A stretch of DNA of 64,000 nt, taken from assembly GCF_014395785.1 (NCBI RefSeq), contig NZ_CP060713.1, positions 3,376,501 through 3,440,500 on the forward strand. The letters run 5' to 3'. How positions within the stretch are numbered: the stretch's first letter is position 1; the number at the start of each line of letters is the position of its first letter. Origin of the DNA: Nocardioides mesophilus (GTDB lineage Bacteria; Actinomycetota; Actinomycetes; Propionibacteriales; Nocardioidaceae). The notes beneath the pieces are model-generated. The model was not told the DNA's origin, searched no databases, and saw only the letters and a program-made list of their open reading frames with translations. Below, in pieces: positions 26,117 through 35,812 of this stretch. The translations under genes were made by a program, and so were the position numbers.

Positions 26117-27886
26117 GTGACTGCCACGAGCTCCGGGCCCGCCGACGTCCAGGTGGGTCCCTACCGCCTGCTGACGAAGATCGGCGAGGGCGGCATGGGG
26201 GTGGTGCACCTGGCGCAGGGGCCGGACGGCCACCGGGTAGCGCTCAAGGTGCTGCGCACCCACATCATCGGCGACGACGAGGCGCGCGAGCGGCTCTCCC
26301 GCGAGGTCAGCTCGATGCGACGGGTGAGCAGCCCGCGGATCGCGGAGATCATCGACGCCGACCCCTGGGGGGAGACGCCGTACGTCGCCACCCGCTACGT
26401 CCCGGGGCTCTCGCTGCACCAGCACGTCCAGCAGGAGGGACCGATCCGGGGTGCGGACCTGCGCTGGTTCGCCGCCGGGCTCGCCGAGGCCGTGATCGCG
26501 GTGCACAGCGTCGGTGTGCTGCACCGCGACATCAAGCCGTCCAACGTGCTGCTCGAGGGCCGCTCGCCGGTGCTCATCGACTTCGGTCTGGCCCGGCTCG
26601 CCGAGGACCCGCGGCTGACCCACACCGGGTGGCTGCTGGGCACGCCGGGCTACCTGGCGCCGGAGATCCTCTACGGCGAGGACGCCACGACGGCGTCGGA
26701 CGTGCACGCGTGGGCGGCCACCCTGGTCTTCGCCGCGACCGGGCGCGGCCCGTTCGGCACCGGACCGGCGATGGCGATCATGGACCGCGTGCGGCGCGGC
26801 GAGCACGACCTGACCGGGGTGCCGGAGGAGCTGCTGCCGCTGGTGCGCGCGGCGCTCGCCGCGGAGCCCGACGAGCGGCCGAGCACCGGTGCGCTGCTGG
26901 CCGCGGTGCGGGGCCCGGCCGGACCCGCGGCCGCCGCTGAGGTCCCGGTCGAGCACCCCACGCTGCCCTACGTGCTGGCCCAGCCGGACCCGGACCCCAC
27001 CGCGCGGGTCACCGGGTCCGGGGCACCGGTTTCCGGTGCCGGCTCCTGGACGCCGGCGACACCGCCGCCGGCCGCCGTCGCCGGTACGACGACGCCGCTG
27101 ACGGTGCCCGGGCCGGGCCGGCCGGCTGCCGGGCCTGGCACCACCACGCCGCTGACCGTCGCCGGCCCGCACCCGGCCCCCGGCGGCGTCCCGCCGATGG
27201 TCCCGGCCCGGGAGCCGTACATGATGCCGCCGCCGCCCAGCCGGGGCGCCGACCAGCGGCCCCGGCTGGTGCCGCCGACCCCGGGACGGCCGACCGCGAC
27301 CGCCCGGGCGCAGCGCTTGCTGCTCCTCGGGGGCGGCCTCGCCGTCGTCGCGTTCGGCTTCGCGGCCGCGCCGTACCTCACCTTCCTCGTCCTCACCGCG
27401 CTCGCGCTGGCGGTCCGGACGGTCTCCTGGACCACCGAGGCCGCGCGGGAGCGGCAGCACCTGCGGGGCCGGAGGCGCTGGTACGACGCGCCGCTCACCC
27501 TCGCCTCGTCGCCGTGGTACCTCCTGGTGGCGACCGGCGGCACGTTGATGCTGGTGACCTGGGCGGGGGTGGTCACCTCCCTCACCGGGCTGGCGCTGGC
27601 GCTGGTCGGGCTGCCGCTGTCCTGGGCGCTGATCGGGCTCGGGGGAGTGCTCGGGTTCACGCTGTGGTGGGGTCCGGGGGCGAAGCGGCTGCGGCTGCCG
27701 ACCTACCGCGTCGTCGCCGCCGTGACCCGGGACCCGTGGGTCGGCTGGACGGTCGTCGCGGCGGTCGGGCTGGTGCTCGGCGTGCTGGTGTACGCCGTCG
27801 TCGACGGCGGGGTCAGCTGGGCTCCGGAGCCGGGGGCGCCGTGGCGCAGCGGCACGCTGCTCGGCCGGCTCCTGGGCCGGCTCTGA
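26117..27886 (+). CDS. Serine/threonine protein kinase (Hanks type) with C-terminal membrane region
   Basis: A 589-residue protein. Residues ~14-265 are a complete kinase domain: glycine loop KIGEGGMGVVHLAQG, Lys in HRVALKVL, catalytic loop VLHRDIKPSNVLL, DFG in LIDFGLARL, and activation/APE segment LLGTPGYLAPEIL. A Pro/Thr/Gly-rich linker (~265-395) contains repeated TTTPLTV motifs that may be phosphorylation sites. The C-terminal ~190 residues have about four hydrophobic segments. There are no PASTA repeats, so it is not PknB. The target is unknown. Confidence 0.93.
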   Translation: MTATSSGPADVQVGPYRLLTKIGEGGMGVVHLAQGPDGHRVALKVLRTHIIGDDEARERLSREVSSMRRVSSPRIAEIIDADPWGETPYVATRYVPGLSLHQHVQQEGPIRGADLRWFAAGLAEAVIAVHSVGVLHRDIKPSNVLLEGRSPVLIDFGLARLAEDPRLTHTGWLLGTPGYLAPEILYGEDATTASDVHAWAATLVFAATGRGPFGTGPAMAIMDRVRRGEHDLTGVPEELLPLVRAALAAEPDERPSTGALLAAVRGPAGPAAAAEVPVEHPTLPYVLAQPDPDPTARVTGSGAPVSGAGSWTPATPPPAAVAGTTTPLTVPGPGRPAAGPGTTTPLTVAGPHPAPGGVPPMVPAREPYMMPPPPSRGADQRPRLVPPTPGRPTATARAQRLLLLGGGLAVVAFGFAAAPYLTFLVLTALALAVRTVSWTTEAARERQHLRGRRRWYDAPLTLASSPWYLLVATGGTLMLVTWAGVVTSLTGLALALVGLPLSWALIGLGGVLGFTLWWGPGAKRLRLPTYRVVAAVTRDPWVGWTVVAAVGLVLGVLVYAVVDGGVSWAPEPGAPWRSGTLLGRLLGRL

Positions 27887-27917
27887 CCTCCCGACCCGCG
27901 CCGCCGACCCGCGCGGC

Positions 27918-29021
27918 TCAGCCGTCCAGCACGACGACCCGCACCGGGTCGTCCGCGGTGTTGGTGAAGCCGCCGCGGTTCCACGCCGGCTCCACCGGCT
28001 GCACCCGGCCGGTCGCGTCGTGCGCCCTCGCGCGCAGCAGGTGCTCGCCGGGCCCGGCCTCCCAGTCGAGGGTGAACTCCCGCCAGGCCCAGCGGTGCTC
28101 GTCCGGCCCGAGGGCCGCGTCGCGCCAGGTCGCGCCGCCGTCGGTGCTGACCTCCACCCGGGTGACCCCGCCCCAGCCGGACCAGGCCCGCCCGCGCAGC
28201 CGCACCGGGCCCGGCCGCAGGACCCGGTCCCGGCTCATGAAGTCGGGATCGCCCGGCGGCATCAGCAGCGCCCGGGGCTCGATCCGGGTGACCGGCACAC
28301 CTTCGTCGTCGGGCTGCTGACGCAGCCGGTAGGCGGCGTTCTGGTAGCCGTCGAAGGGATGGTCGATGACGGTGATGCTGCGCAGCCACTTGACGTGCGC
28401 CATGCCGTACCACCCGGGGACCACGAGCCGGGCCGGGAAGCCGTGCTGGGCCGGCAGCGGTGCGCCGTTCATCGCGAAGGCGATCAGTACGTCGTCCGCG
28501 TCGGCCTCCGCCAGGCTCAGGCCGCGCGCGTAGTCCTGCTCGACGCCGCGCTCGAAGCCGTGGTCGTGGCCGGTGAACACGACGTCCACCGCGGAGCCGG
28601 TCGGCGCCGCGTCGGCGAGCAGGTCCCGCAGCGGCACCCCGGTCCACTCCGCCGTACCGACCGCGCCGGTGAGCCACGGCTGGCTGACCGGGCGCGGCGA
28701 GAGCCCCGCCCGGCCGTTGCCGGCGCACTCCAGGGTGACGCGCACGGTCCGGCTCGGCATCGCGGTCAGGTCCGCCATCGACAGGGAGATCGGATGCTCC
28801 ACCTCGCCGCCGAGGTCCAGGCGCCAGGTGGCGGCGTCGACGTCGGGCACGTCGTAGTGGGTCAGCACGTAGTGCAGCCCGGGCGGCGTGAGCTCCGCGC
28901 GCAGCATCTCCAGCGGCATCGCGTGGTTGCGGCCGGCCAGCCGCAGCTCGTCGATCCCGATGCCCTCACCCGGCTCGGCCACCCGTCCGGGCCTGCTGAC
29001 CCGCTCCACCGGGATCGTCAT
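27918..29021 (-). CDS. Sulfite oxidase-type molybdopterin oxidoreductase
   Basis: A 367-residue protein: an oxidoreductase molybdopterin-binding domain (about 45-215) followed by a Mo-co dimerisation domain (about 245-360). The cofactor-ligating Cys lies in VRVTLECAGNGRAGLSPRPV (about residue 100). PARLVVPGWYGMAHVKWLRS and NAAYRLRQ are typical of SUOX/SorA relatives. No signal peptide or haem domain is present, so the electron acceptor is unknown and the enzyme is probably cytosolic. GGAGA lies 8 bases upstream of ATG 29021. It is divergent from the cimA leader. Confidence 0.9.
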   Translation of the reverse strand: MTIPVERVSRPGRVAEPGEGIGIDELRLAGRNHAMPLEMLRAELTPPGLHYVLTHYDVPDVDAATWRLDLGGEVEHPISLSMADLTAMPSRTVRVTLECAGNGRAGLSPRPVSQPWLTGAVGTAEWTGVPLRDLLADAAPTGSAVDVVFTGHDHGFERGVEQDYARGLSLAEADADDVLIAFAMNGAPLPAQHGFPARLVVPGWYGMAHVKWLRSITVIDHPFDGYQNAAYRLRQQPDDEGVPVTRIEPRALLMPPGDPDFMSRDRVLRPGPVRLRGRAWSGWGGVTRVEVSTDGGATWRDAALGPDEHRWAWREFTLDWEAGPGEHLLRARAHDATGRVQPVEPAWNRGGFTNTADDPVRVVVLDG

Positions 29022-29185
29022 GCGGGTCTCTCCTTCGTGTCCGGGTGGGCCGCTATTCCGGCGGCCCTGCGGCCTGTCTACTCCCGCGCACCGGGCCCGG
29101 CAACCGCCCGTCCGGGGCAGTGCGGAGCAGACCGGATCGTGGGACCGGGTTCCGGATCGCGGACAACGGTGGCAGACTCGACGCC

Positions 29186-29212
29186 GTGCAGCAGCAGATC
29201 ATTATCAGCTAG
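29186..29212 (+). CDS. cimA leader peptide (MQQQIIIS, isoleucine attenuator)
   Basis: Eight codons from GTG 29186 to TAG 29210-29212: Met-Gln-Gln-Gln-Ile-Ile-Ile-Ser, with Ile encoded ATC-ATT-ATC. A -10-like CAGACT lies 7 bases before the GTG, so the transcript probably starts at the leader. A strong terminator at 29237-29266 follows, then the citramalate synthase gene. Three consecutive Ile codons before an Ile-pathway gene are a textbook ribosome-attenuation arrangement: Ile starvation would stall the ribosome and prevent the terminator from forming. Confidence 0.8.
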   Translation: MQQQIIIS

Positions 29213-29236
29213 CGCGTGCGGCCCGGCCGGACGCGC

Positions 29237-29266
29237 AGACCTCTCGTGACCACGGGAGGTCTTTTT
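29237..29266 (+). terminator. Attenuator terminator upstream of cimA
   Basis: AGACCTC (29237-29243) pairs with GAGGTCT (29256-29262) and CGTG with CACG inside, with one T-G wobble, giving a 12-bp stem around a 2-base loop and ending in T5 (29262-29266). A smaller stem GCGCGT/ACGCGC (29212-29217 with 29231-29236) starts in the leader stop codon and directly abuts it; it could be the competing structure. Confidence 0.85.
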
Positions 29267-29318
29267 GTTGCCCGACCGCGCCGCGCTGACACGACCGGAT
29301 CCAGACAAGGGACCACAG

Positions 29319-30980
29319 ATGAGCACCGACCCCCGTCACCCCCGGGACCGCGTGGACGCCGCCTTCCACGTCTACGACACGACGCTGCGCGACGGTGCGC
29401 AGCAGGAGGGGCTGAACCTCTCCGTCGCCGACAAGCTGGCGATCGCGCGGCAGCTCGACGACCTCGGGGTCGGCTACATCGAGGGCGGCTGGCCGGGGGC
29501 CAACCCCAAGGACACCGAGTTCTTCCGCCGCGCCCGGACCGAGCTGGACCTCCGGCACGCGACGCTGGCCGCCTTCGGTGCCACCCGGCGGGCCGGGGTG
29601 CCGGCGGCGGACGACCCGCTGGTGGCCGCGCTGCGTGAGTCGGGTGCCTCGGTGGTCACGCTGGTGGCGAAGTCACACGACCGGCACGTCGAGCTGGCGC
29701 TGCGGACCACGCTGGCGGAGAACCTGGCGATGGTCCGGGACACCGTGAGCCACCTGCGCGCGGAGGGCCAGCGGGTCTTCCTCGACGCCGAGCACTTCTT
29801 CGACGGCTACCGCGCCAACCGCGACTACGCGCTCGAGGTGCTGCGCACCGCGGCCGAGGCCGGCGCGGAGGTGGTCGCGCTCTGCGACACCAACGGCGGC
29901 ATGCTCCCGTCGTGGATCGCCGACGTGGTCGACGACGTGCTGAGCACCGGCGTCCGGGTCGGCATCCACTGCCACAACGACACCGGCTGCGCCGTCGCCA
30001 ACACCCTCGCCGCCGTGGACGCCGGCGCCACCCACGTGCAGGGCACCCTCAACGGCTACGGCGAGCGCACCGGGAACGCCGACCTGGTCTCGGTGGTGGC
30101 CAACCTCGAGCTGAAGCTGGACCGGCCGGTGCTGCCCACCGGTGCGCTGCGCGAGGCCACCCGGATCGCGCACGCGGTCGCCGAGGTCACCAACGTCCCG
30201 CCCGCCTCGCGGCAGCCGTACGTCGGGGTGAGCGCCTTCGCGCACAAGGCCGGCCTGCACGCCAGCGCGATCAAGGTCGACCCCAACCTCTACCAGCACC
30301 TCGACCCGGTCCGGGTCGGCAACGACATGAGGCTGCTGGTCTCCGACATGGCCGGGCGCGCGTCGATCCACCTGAAGAGCCGCGAGCTCGGCTTCGACCT
30401 CACCGACAGCCGGGAGGACCAGGACCTGGTGGCCCGGGTGACCGCCCGCGTCAAGGACCTGGAGTCGCGGGGCTTCACCTTCGAGGCGGCGGACGCCTCC
30501 TTCGAGCTGCTGCTCGTCGAGGAGGTGGAGGGCCGGCGCCCGTCGTACTTCGACGTGGAGTCCTGGCGCGTCATCACCGACTCGCGGCCGGGGGGCGAGG
30601 CGCTCTCCGAGGCAACGGTCAAGCTGCACGCCGGCGGCGCGCGGATCCTGACCACCGGCGAGGGCAACGGGCCGGTGAACGCCCTCGACCACGCGCTGCG
30701 CGAGGCGATCGGGCAGGCCTACCCGGAGGTCGCGAAGTTCGAGCTGATCGACTACAAGGTCCGGATCCTCGACCAGGGCCACGGCACCGACGCGGTCACC
30801 CGGGTGCTCATCGAGACCACGGACGGGGAGTCCTCGTGGGTGACGGTCGGGGTCGGGGCCAACGTGATCGAGGCGTCCTGGGGCGCGCTGGTCGACGGGG
30901 TCACCTTCGGGCTGCGCCGCCACGGAGAGCAGCCGGAGCAGCAGCCGGGCGCGCTCGAGCCGGAAGCCGCGCGCGGCTAG
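29319..30980 (+). CDS. cimA: (R)-citramalate synthase
   Basis: A 553-residue member of the 2-isopropylmalate/homocitrate synthase family. The TIM barrel (about 10-290) has VYDTTLRDGAQQEGLNLSVA, the metal site GIHCHNDTGCAVANTLAAV, and GTLNGYGERTGNADLVSVVA. The C-terminal LeuA_dimer regulatory domain (about 405-535) can bind an end product, usually Ile. It condenses pyruvate with acetyl-CoA; LeuCD and LeuB, both in this window, then yield 2-oxobutyrate for Ile. AAGGGA precedes ATG 29319. Length and the DTTLRDGAQ opening favour cimA over leuA, and the Ile leader supports it. Confidence 0.93.
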   Translation: MSTDPRHPRDRVDAAFHVYDTTLRDGAQQEGLNLSVADKLAIARQLDDLGVGYIEGGWPGANPKDTEFFRRARTELDLRHATLAAFGATRRAGVPAADDPLVAALRESGASVVTLVAKSHDRHVELALRTTLAENLAMVRDTVSHLRAEGQRVFLDAEHFFDGYRANRDYALEVLRTAAEAGAEVVALCDTNGGMLPSWIADVVDDVLSTGVRVGIHCHNDTGCAVANTLAAVDAGATHVQGTLNGYGERTGNADLVSVVANLELKLDRPVLPTGALREATRIAHAVAEVTNVPPASRQPYVGVSAFAHKAGLHASAIKVDPNLYQHLDPVRVGNDMRLLVSDMAGRASIHLKSRELGFDLTDSREDQDLVARVTARVKDLESRGFTFEAADASFELLLVEEVEGRRPSYFDVESWRVITDSRPGGEALSEATVKLHAGGARILTTGEGNGPVNALDHALREAIGQAYPEVAKFELIDYKVRILDQGHGTDAVTRVLIETTDGESSWVTVGVGANVIEASWGALVDGVTFGLRRHGEQPEQQPGALEPEAARG

Positions 30981-30999
30981 GTCCGGCCGGGCCAGACGA

Positions 31000-32757
31000 T
31001 CACCGCACCCGCGCCGCGACCACGGTGACGTCGTCGCGCAGGGACGCGTCCGCCAGGCCGGCGAGCCCGTCGACGAGCTCCTGCAGCGGCCGCTCCCGCA
31101 GCCGGGCCGCGGTGGCCCGCAGCCGGGCGATGCCCTCGTCGAGGTCGTGGTCGCGCGACTCCACGACGCCGTCGGTCACGAGCACCAGCAGCGCCCCGGG
31201 CTCGAGGTGCTGCCGGGTCACGCCGCGCTCGAGGTCGGCCAGGATCCCCAGCGGTACGCCGGAGCCGGCGCCGAGCGCCTCGGTGCTGCCGTCGGGGTGC
31301 ACCACCAGAGCCGGCACGTGCCCGGCGTTGCAGAGGGTGAGGAGACCGGTGGCCGGGTCCACCAGCACCGAGACGGCGGTGACGAACTGGTCGGGAGCGT
31401 CGCGGGTCATCATGTCGTCCGCGGAGCGCAGCACGGCCTGCGGAGCCGGGTCGACGGTGAGCAGCCCGCGGATCGCGGCCCGGACCCGGATCATCGTGGT
31501 GGCCGCACGGACGCCGCGGCCCATCACGTCGCCGACGACCAGTGCCAGCGACCCCTCGGAGGTCCGCACCGCGTCGTACCAGTCGCCGCCCACGTGCTCG
31601 AGCTCGTCACCGCCGGGGGCGTAGTGCGCGGCCAGCTCGAAGCCCTCGATCGTGGGCAGCGGACTCGCCGCCAGGCTGGACTGCAGCTGCTCGGCGATGT
31701 CGGCGGTGCGGGCCTGGAGCGCGGCACGCTCGGCGGCGATGGCGTACTGGGACGCGAGCGTGTCGAGCAGCTGGCTCTCCTGCAGGGACAGTGGCCGGTG
31801 CGTGCCGGCAAGGAACGCGCCGCCGTCGCCGACCGTCGGCAGCTCGCGCGGCACCTGAATCTCGATGCTCCCGCGGAAGATCTCCCGCACCCGTGCCAGA
31901 CCGGCGGCGAGCACCGTCTCGACCTGCGCCGGCGTCCACGCGCTGACGAAGTCGGCGGTCAGCTCCTGCAGCAGCAGGGCCCGTTCCGCGGCGTCCGCCT
32001 CGCGCTGCTGCACCAGTACCTGCTCGGTGACGTCGCGCACGCAGCCGATCGTGCCGGTGGGGGCGCCCCGCTCGTCGGTGGTGACCTTGCCGTGCGCCTC
32101 GATCCAGCGCACGGTGCCGTCCGGCCAGAAGATGCGGTTGCGCAGGACGTACGACGAGCGGGCGGCGACCGCCTCCTCCACAACCGCCATGATCCGGTCG
32201 TGGTCCTCCGGGTGCAAGGTCGCCTCCCAGGCCTCGAAGGTGCCGTCGAAGCCGCCGGGCGGCATCCCGTAGATCCCCTCGAGCTGCTCGTCCCACACGG
32301 TGGTCCCGGAGGCCATGTCCCAGTGCCAGCTGCCGAGCTCGGCGGCCTCGTGCGCCAGCCGCAGGCGCTGCTCGCTGGCGGCGGCCTCGGCCTCCGCCCT
32401 GCGCACCTCGGTCATGTCCTCGGCGACGACCACGGCTCCGATCACGACGTCGTCCCGGTCGCGGACGGGGGTGGCGGAGACGGCGGCGAGGAACGTCTCG
32501 CCGCCCGGCCGCCGCACGGGCAGGTCACCGCGCCAGGTGTTGCCGGCGAGCACCTCGTCGAGGACGAAGGGGAAGTCGGAGTCACGCTCGGGCACCAGGA
32601 GGGCGGCCACGTCCCGCCCGAGCAGCGCCTCCGCCCGGTCGGCGTAGAGATCGGCGGCCGCCTCGTTGACGAACGTGATCAGGCCGTCGGTGTCGGTGGC
32701 GACGACGGCGAGCCGGATGGCGTGCAGCAGCTGGAGCTCGTCGATGTAACGGAGCAT
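31000..32757 (-). CDS. PAS-domain PP2C phosphatase (SpoIIE/RsbU type)
   Basis: A 585-residue signalling protein. Two PAS domains come first: about 5-125 (LAVVATDTDGLITFVNEAAA) and about 140-255, the latter a PAS_3 type with GSWHWDMASGTTVWDEQLEG and a PAC segment. A linker follows, then a SpoIIE catalytic domain (about 360-585) with HVGGDWYDAV, LVVGDVMGRGVRAAT, LCNAGHVPALVVHPDG, LVTDGVVESRDHDLD and DDVTVVAARV; the Asp residues bind Mn/Mg. Such proteins dephosphorylate anti-anti-sigma factors in partner switching. ATG 32757 has GGGAGA upstream. Confidence 0.92.
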   Translation of the reverse strand: MLRYIDELQLLHAIRLAVVATDTDGLITFVNEAAADLYADRAEALLGRDVAALLVPERDSDFPFVLDEVLAGNTWRGDLPVRRPGGETFLAAVSATPVRDRDDVVIGAVVVAEDMTEVRRAEAEAAASEQRLRLAHEAAELGSWHWDMASGTTVWDEQLEGIYGMPPGGFDGTFEAWEATLHPEDHDRIMAVVEEAVAARSSYVLRNRIFWPDGTVRWIEAHGKVTTDERGAPTGTIGCVRDVTEQVLVQQREADAAERALLLQELTADFVSAWTPAQVETVLAAGLARVREIFRGSIEIQVPRELPTVGDGGAFLAGTHRPLSLQESQLLDTLASQYAIAAERAALQARTADIAEQLQSSLAASPLPTIEGFELAAHYAPGGDELEHVGGDWYDAVRTSEGSLALVVGDVMGRGVRAATTMIRVRAAIRGLLTVDPAPQAVLRSADDMMTRDAPDQFVTAVSVLVDPATGLLTLCNAGHVPALVVHPDGSTEALGAGSGVPLGILADLERGVTRQHLEPGALLVLVTDGVVESRDHDLDEGIARLRATAARLRERPLQELVDGLAGLADASLRDDVTVVAARVR

Positions 32758-32901
32758 CTGCGCGTCTCCCTGCTGGCATGCTGCCGCGATGCCCCGCGGC
32801 GTCATTCTGCACCCCGCCGGCGCGTCCTGGTGGCACAACACGGAGGAGGTGCGGAGCCCGCCGACCCGGCCCGGGTCCGGTCGGGGCGAGCCGTGCCAGG
32901 C

Positions 32902-34257
32902 TCAGCGCGGGCCGGACCAGGACCCGGTCCCGGCCGCCGCGGCGAGCTCCTCGGCGACCCCGTCGTGGTCGTCCGCGAGCAGCCCGACCGTGACCCGCAG
33001 GTGCTGCTGGCCGCGCGGCTCGCGGGGCAGCACCTCGAAGGGGGTGCCGGCGGCGGCGCCGATCCCGCGGCTGGCCAGGCGGAGCAGCGCGCCCACCTCG
33101 TCGCGCACCGGCAGCCACAGGTTGATGCCGTCCGCGGCCGTCACGCTCACCCCGTGGTCGGCCAGCGAGCTCCGCATCCTGTCCCGCCGGCCGGCGTACG
33201 CGCCGCGTGCCCGCTCCACCTGACGCACGGCCTCCTCGTCGGTGAGCAGGTGCAGCAGCACGCCCTGCAGCAGCCGGCTGGACCAGCCCTGCCCCAGGTA
33301 GCGACGGTCGTTGAGCTGGTCGATCATCCGTGACGGGCCGGAGACCGCGGCCAGCCGCAGGTCCGGGCCGTGGGACTTGGAGAAGCTCCGGACGTGCAGG
33401 GTGTCGGCGGGCAGCCAGCGCCCCAGGCTGAGCGCGTCGGCGGCCGAGGTGGCGCCGGCCGCGTCGTCCTCCACGACCAGCACCCCGCTCCCCGCGAGCA
33501 CGGCGGCCAGCTGCTCGGCCCGGCCGGCTGTCATCGAGACGCCGGTCGGGTTCTGCGCCCGTGGCTGCAGGACCAGCATCCGGGCCGCGCCCAGGTGCGC
33601 CTCCAGCTCCGCGGGCAGCACGCCCTCGTCGTCCATCCGCAGCCCCTGGACGTGGGCGCCGACCGACTCCAGCAGGTCGAGCAGCGGCGGGAAGCACGGG
33701 TGCTCGACCAGCACCACGTCCCCCCACCGCAGGTGCAGCGCGACGATCTGCTGCACCGCGTCCATGGCGCCGTCGACGACGGTCAGCCCCTGCGCGGCGT
33801 AGGGCCAGTCGGCCCTCAGCACCTCCGCCAGCCGCGGCAGCGTCGGGTCGTCGAGATAGCTGCTGTGCCCGGCGCGCGCGCCGTCCGACGTGGTGGCCTG
33901 AACGGCCAGCGCCGCGCCGAGGTCGGGCAGCAGCGCGGGGTCGGGGACCCCCGAGGAGAGGTCGAGCGCGAAGGACTGCGTGTGCTCGAGCGCCCGCCGG
34001 TAGCGGGTCGGGGCCGCCCGCGTCGCCGCCACGGTGGTGCCGCGCCGGCCGTCGGTGCGCAGCGTGCCGGCCCGGGCCAGCAGGCTCCAGGCCGCGCTCA
34101 CCGTCGTGGGGGAGAGGCCCAGGTGGGCGGCGACCGACCGGATCGGAGGCAACCGGTCGCCCTCGGTCAGCTCGCCGACCCGGATGGCAGCGCTGACCGC
34201 CTGCGCCAGGCCCCGGCTGGACGGGTCGGTCAGGTGCCGCGAGAGGACGTCGAGCAT
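32902..34257 (-). CDS. MocR-type regulator (GntR winged helix fused to class I aminotransferase)
   Basis: A 451-residue fusion. Residues 1-75 are a GntR HTH ([40 protein letters not shown]); residues ~95-445 are a fold-type I aminotransferase domain with the PLP Lys in [19 protein letters not shown]. MocR/GabR/TauR proteins sense an amine or PLP adduct and control divergent catabolic genes. Here the divergent operon encodes MmsA, an aminotransferase and a cupin. A TATGTT -10 (minus strand, 34265-34270) lies 7 bases before the chosen start; an ATG at 34269 inside that box is less likely. Confidence 0.93.
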   Translation of the reverse strand: MLDVLSRHLTDPSSRGLAQAVSAAIRVGELTEGDRLPPIRSVAAHLGLSPTTVSAAWSLLARAGTLRTDGRRGTTVAATRAAPTRYRRALEHTQSFALDLSSGVPDPALLPDLGAALAVQATTSDGARAGHSSYLDDPTLPRLAEVLRADWPYAAQGLTVVDGAMDAVQQIVALHLRWGDVVLVEHPCFPPLLDLLESVGAHVQGLRMDDEGVLPAELEAHLGAARMLVLQPRAQNPTGVSMTAGRAEQLAAVLAGSGVLVVEDDAAGATSAADALSLGRWLPADTLHVRSFSKSHGPDLRLAAVSGPSRMIDQLNDRRYLGQGWSSRLLQGVLLHLLTDEEAVRQVERARGAYAGRRDRMRSSLADHGVSVTAADGINLWLPVRDEVGALLRLASRGIGAAAGTPFEVLPREPRGQQHLRVTVGLLADDHDGVAEELAAAAGTGSWSGPR

Positions 34258-34318
34258 GTTTTGTAACATAGCAGAACAGACATTGTGCGGCACCGTGGTG
34301 ACGCGTACTGTGCGGGAC
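34258..34318. promoter_or_regulatory. Divergent promoter/operator region of the MocR and mmsA genes
   Basis: This 61-bp AT-richer gap holds both leaderless -10 boxes: TATGTT on the minus strand (34265-34270) and TACTGT on the plus strand (34306-34311), each 7 bases from its start codon. Between them is the segment TAACATAGCAGAACAGACAT. It contains the partial repeats TAACA and GAACA and a short inverted repeat ATGTT-TTGT-AACAT, candidates for MocR binding. Confidence 0.55.
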
Positions 34319-35812
34319 ATGACCACGACCTCCATCGACCACTGGATCGACGGCGCCCGCGTCGCCGGCACCTCCGGCCGCACCGCACCCGTCTTCAACC
34401 CCGCCACCGGCGCCCGCAGCGCCGACGTCGCGCTCGCGTCGGTGGAGGAGGTCGACGCCGCGGTGGCCTCCGCCCGCGCGGCAGCCACGCAGTGGCGCCG
34501 CTCGTCGCTGTCGCGGCGCTCGGAGGTGCTGTTCGCGTTCCGCCAGCTGCTGCACGAACGCTCCGACGAGCTCGCCCACATCGTCACCGCGGAGCACGGC
34601 AAGGTGCTCTCCGACGCGGCCGGGGAGATCGCCCGCGGCCTCGAGAACGTGGAGTTCGCCACCGGGGTCCCGAACCTGCTCAAGGGCGGGTTCTCCGAGC
34701 AGGCGTCGACCGGGGTCGACGTGTACTCGATCCGGCAGCCGCTCGGGGTGGTCGCCGGCATCACGCCGTTCAACTTCCCGGTCATGGTGCCGATGTGGAT
34801 GTGCGCGAACGCGATCGCCACCGGCAACGCCTTCGTCCTCAAGCCGAGCGAGAAGGACCCCTCTGCGGCGCTGTTCCTCGCCGAGCTCTGGAAGGAGGCC
34901 GGGCTGCCCGACGGCGTCTTCACCGTCGTCCAGGGCGACAAGGAGGCGGTCGACCGGCTGCTCGTGCATCCCGACGTCGCCGCGGTCAGCTTCGTCGGCT
35001 CGACGCCGATCGCCCGGTACATCTACGAGACCGGAACCGCCCACGGCAAGCGCGTGCAGGCCCTCGGTGGCGCGAAGAACCACATGGTGGTGCTGCCCGA
35101 CGCCGAGCTCGATCTGGCCGCCGACGCGGCGGTGTCGGCCGGTTACGGTGCCGCGGGTGAGCGCTGCATGGCGATCTCGGTCGTGGTCGCGGTCGGCGAC
35201 GTCGGGGACCGGCTCGTCGACGCGATCGCGTTGCGGCTGCCCAAGCTGGTGATCGGCGACGGCGCCGAGCCCGGCACGGACATGGGTCCGCTGATCACCG
35301 CCGAGCACCGCGACAAGGTGGCCGGCTACATCGCGGCCGGCGAGAGCTCCGGCGCCCGGGTGGTCGTGGACGGCCGCGAGAGCGCCGTACCGGAGGAGGG
35401 CTTCTTCCTCGGCACCACGCTGCTCGACCACGTCGCCCCGCAGATGAGCGTCTACACCGACGAGATCTTCGGTCCGGTGCTGTCGGTCGTGCGCGCCGAG
35501 ACCTACGAGGAGGCGGTCGCGCTGATCAACTCCAACCAGTACGCCAACGGCACCGCGATCTTCACCCGGGACGGCGGGGCCGCGCGGCAGTTCCAGTTCG
35601 ACGTCGAGGTCGGCATGGTCGGCATCAACGTGCCGATCCCGGTCCCGGTGGCCTACTACTCCTTCGGTGGCTGGAAGTCCTCGCTGTTCGGCGACTCCCA
35701 CATGTACGGCCCCGAGGGGATCAACTTCTACACCCGCGGCAAGGTGGTCACCTCCCGCTGGCCGGATCCGGCGACCTCCTCGGTCGACCTCGGCTTCCCG
35801 CGGACCCGGTGA
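34319..35812 (+). CDS. mmsA: CoA-acylating methylmalonate/malonate-semialdehyde dehydrogenase
   Basis: A 497-residue aldehyde dehydrogenase of the MmsA group. The cofactor region [40 protein letters not shown] and the catalytic Cys in [20 protein letters not shown] identify the CoA-dependent, glutamate-lacking class ([28 protein letters not shown]). It converts malonate or methylmalonate semialdehyde to acetyl- or propionyl-CoA in beta-alanine, valine or inositol breakdown. ATG 34319 follows a leaderless -10. The next gene starts with a GTGA overlap, so they are translationally coupled. Confidence 0.95.
   Translation: MTTTSIDHWIDGARVAGTSGRTAPVFNPATGARSADVALASVEEVDAAVASARAAATQWRRSSLSRRSEVLFAFRQLLHERSDELAHIVTAEHGKVLSDAAGEIARGLENVEFATGVPNLLKGGFSEQASTGVDVYSIRQPLGVVAGITPFNFPVMVPMWMCANAIATGNAFVLKPSEKDPSAALFLAELWKEAGLPDGVFTVVQGDKEAVDRLLVHPDVAAVSFVGSTPIARYIYETGTAHGKRVQALGGAKNHMVVLPDAELDLAADAAVSAGYGAAGERCMAISVVVAVGDVGDRLVDAIALRLPKLVIGDGAEPGTDMGPLITAEHRDKVAGYIAAGESSGARVVVDGRESAVPEEGFFLGTTLLDHVAPQMSVYTDEIFGPVLSVVRAETYEEAVALINSNQYANGTAIFTRDGGAARQFQFDVEVGMVGINVPIPVPVAYYSFGGWKSSLFGDSHMYGPEGINFYTRGKVVTSRWPDPATSSVDLGFPRTR

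Noticed and set aside
34267-34269. ATG 12 bases upstream as start of the MocR gene
   Set aside because: It lies within the TATGTT -10 box; the leaderless spacing fits ATG 34257.
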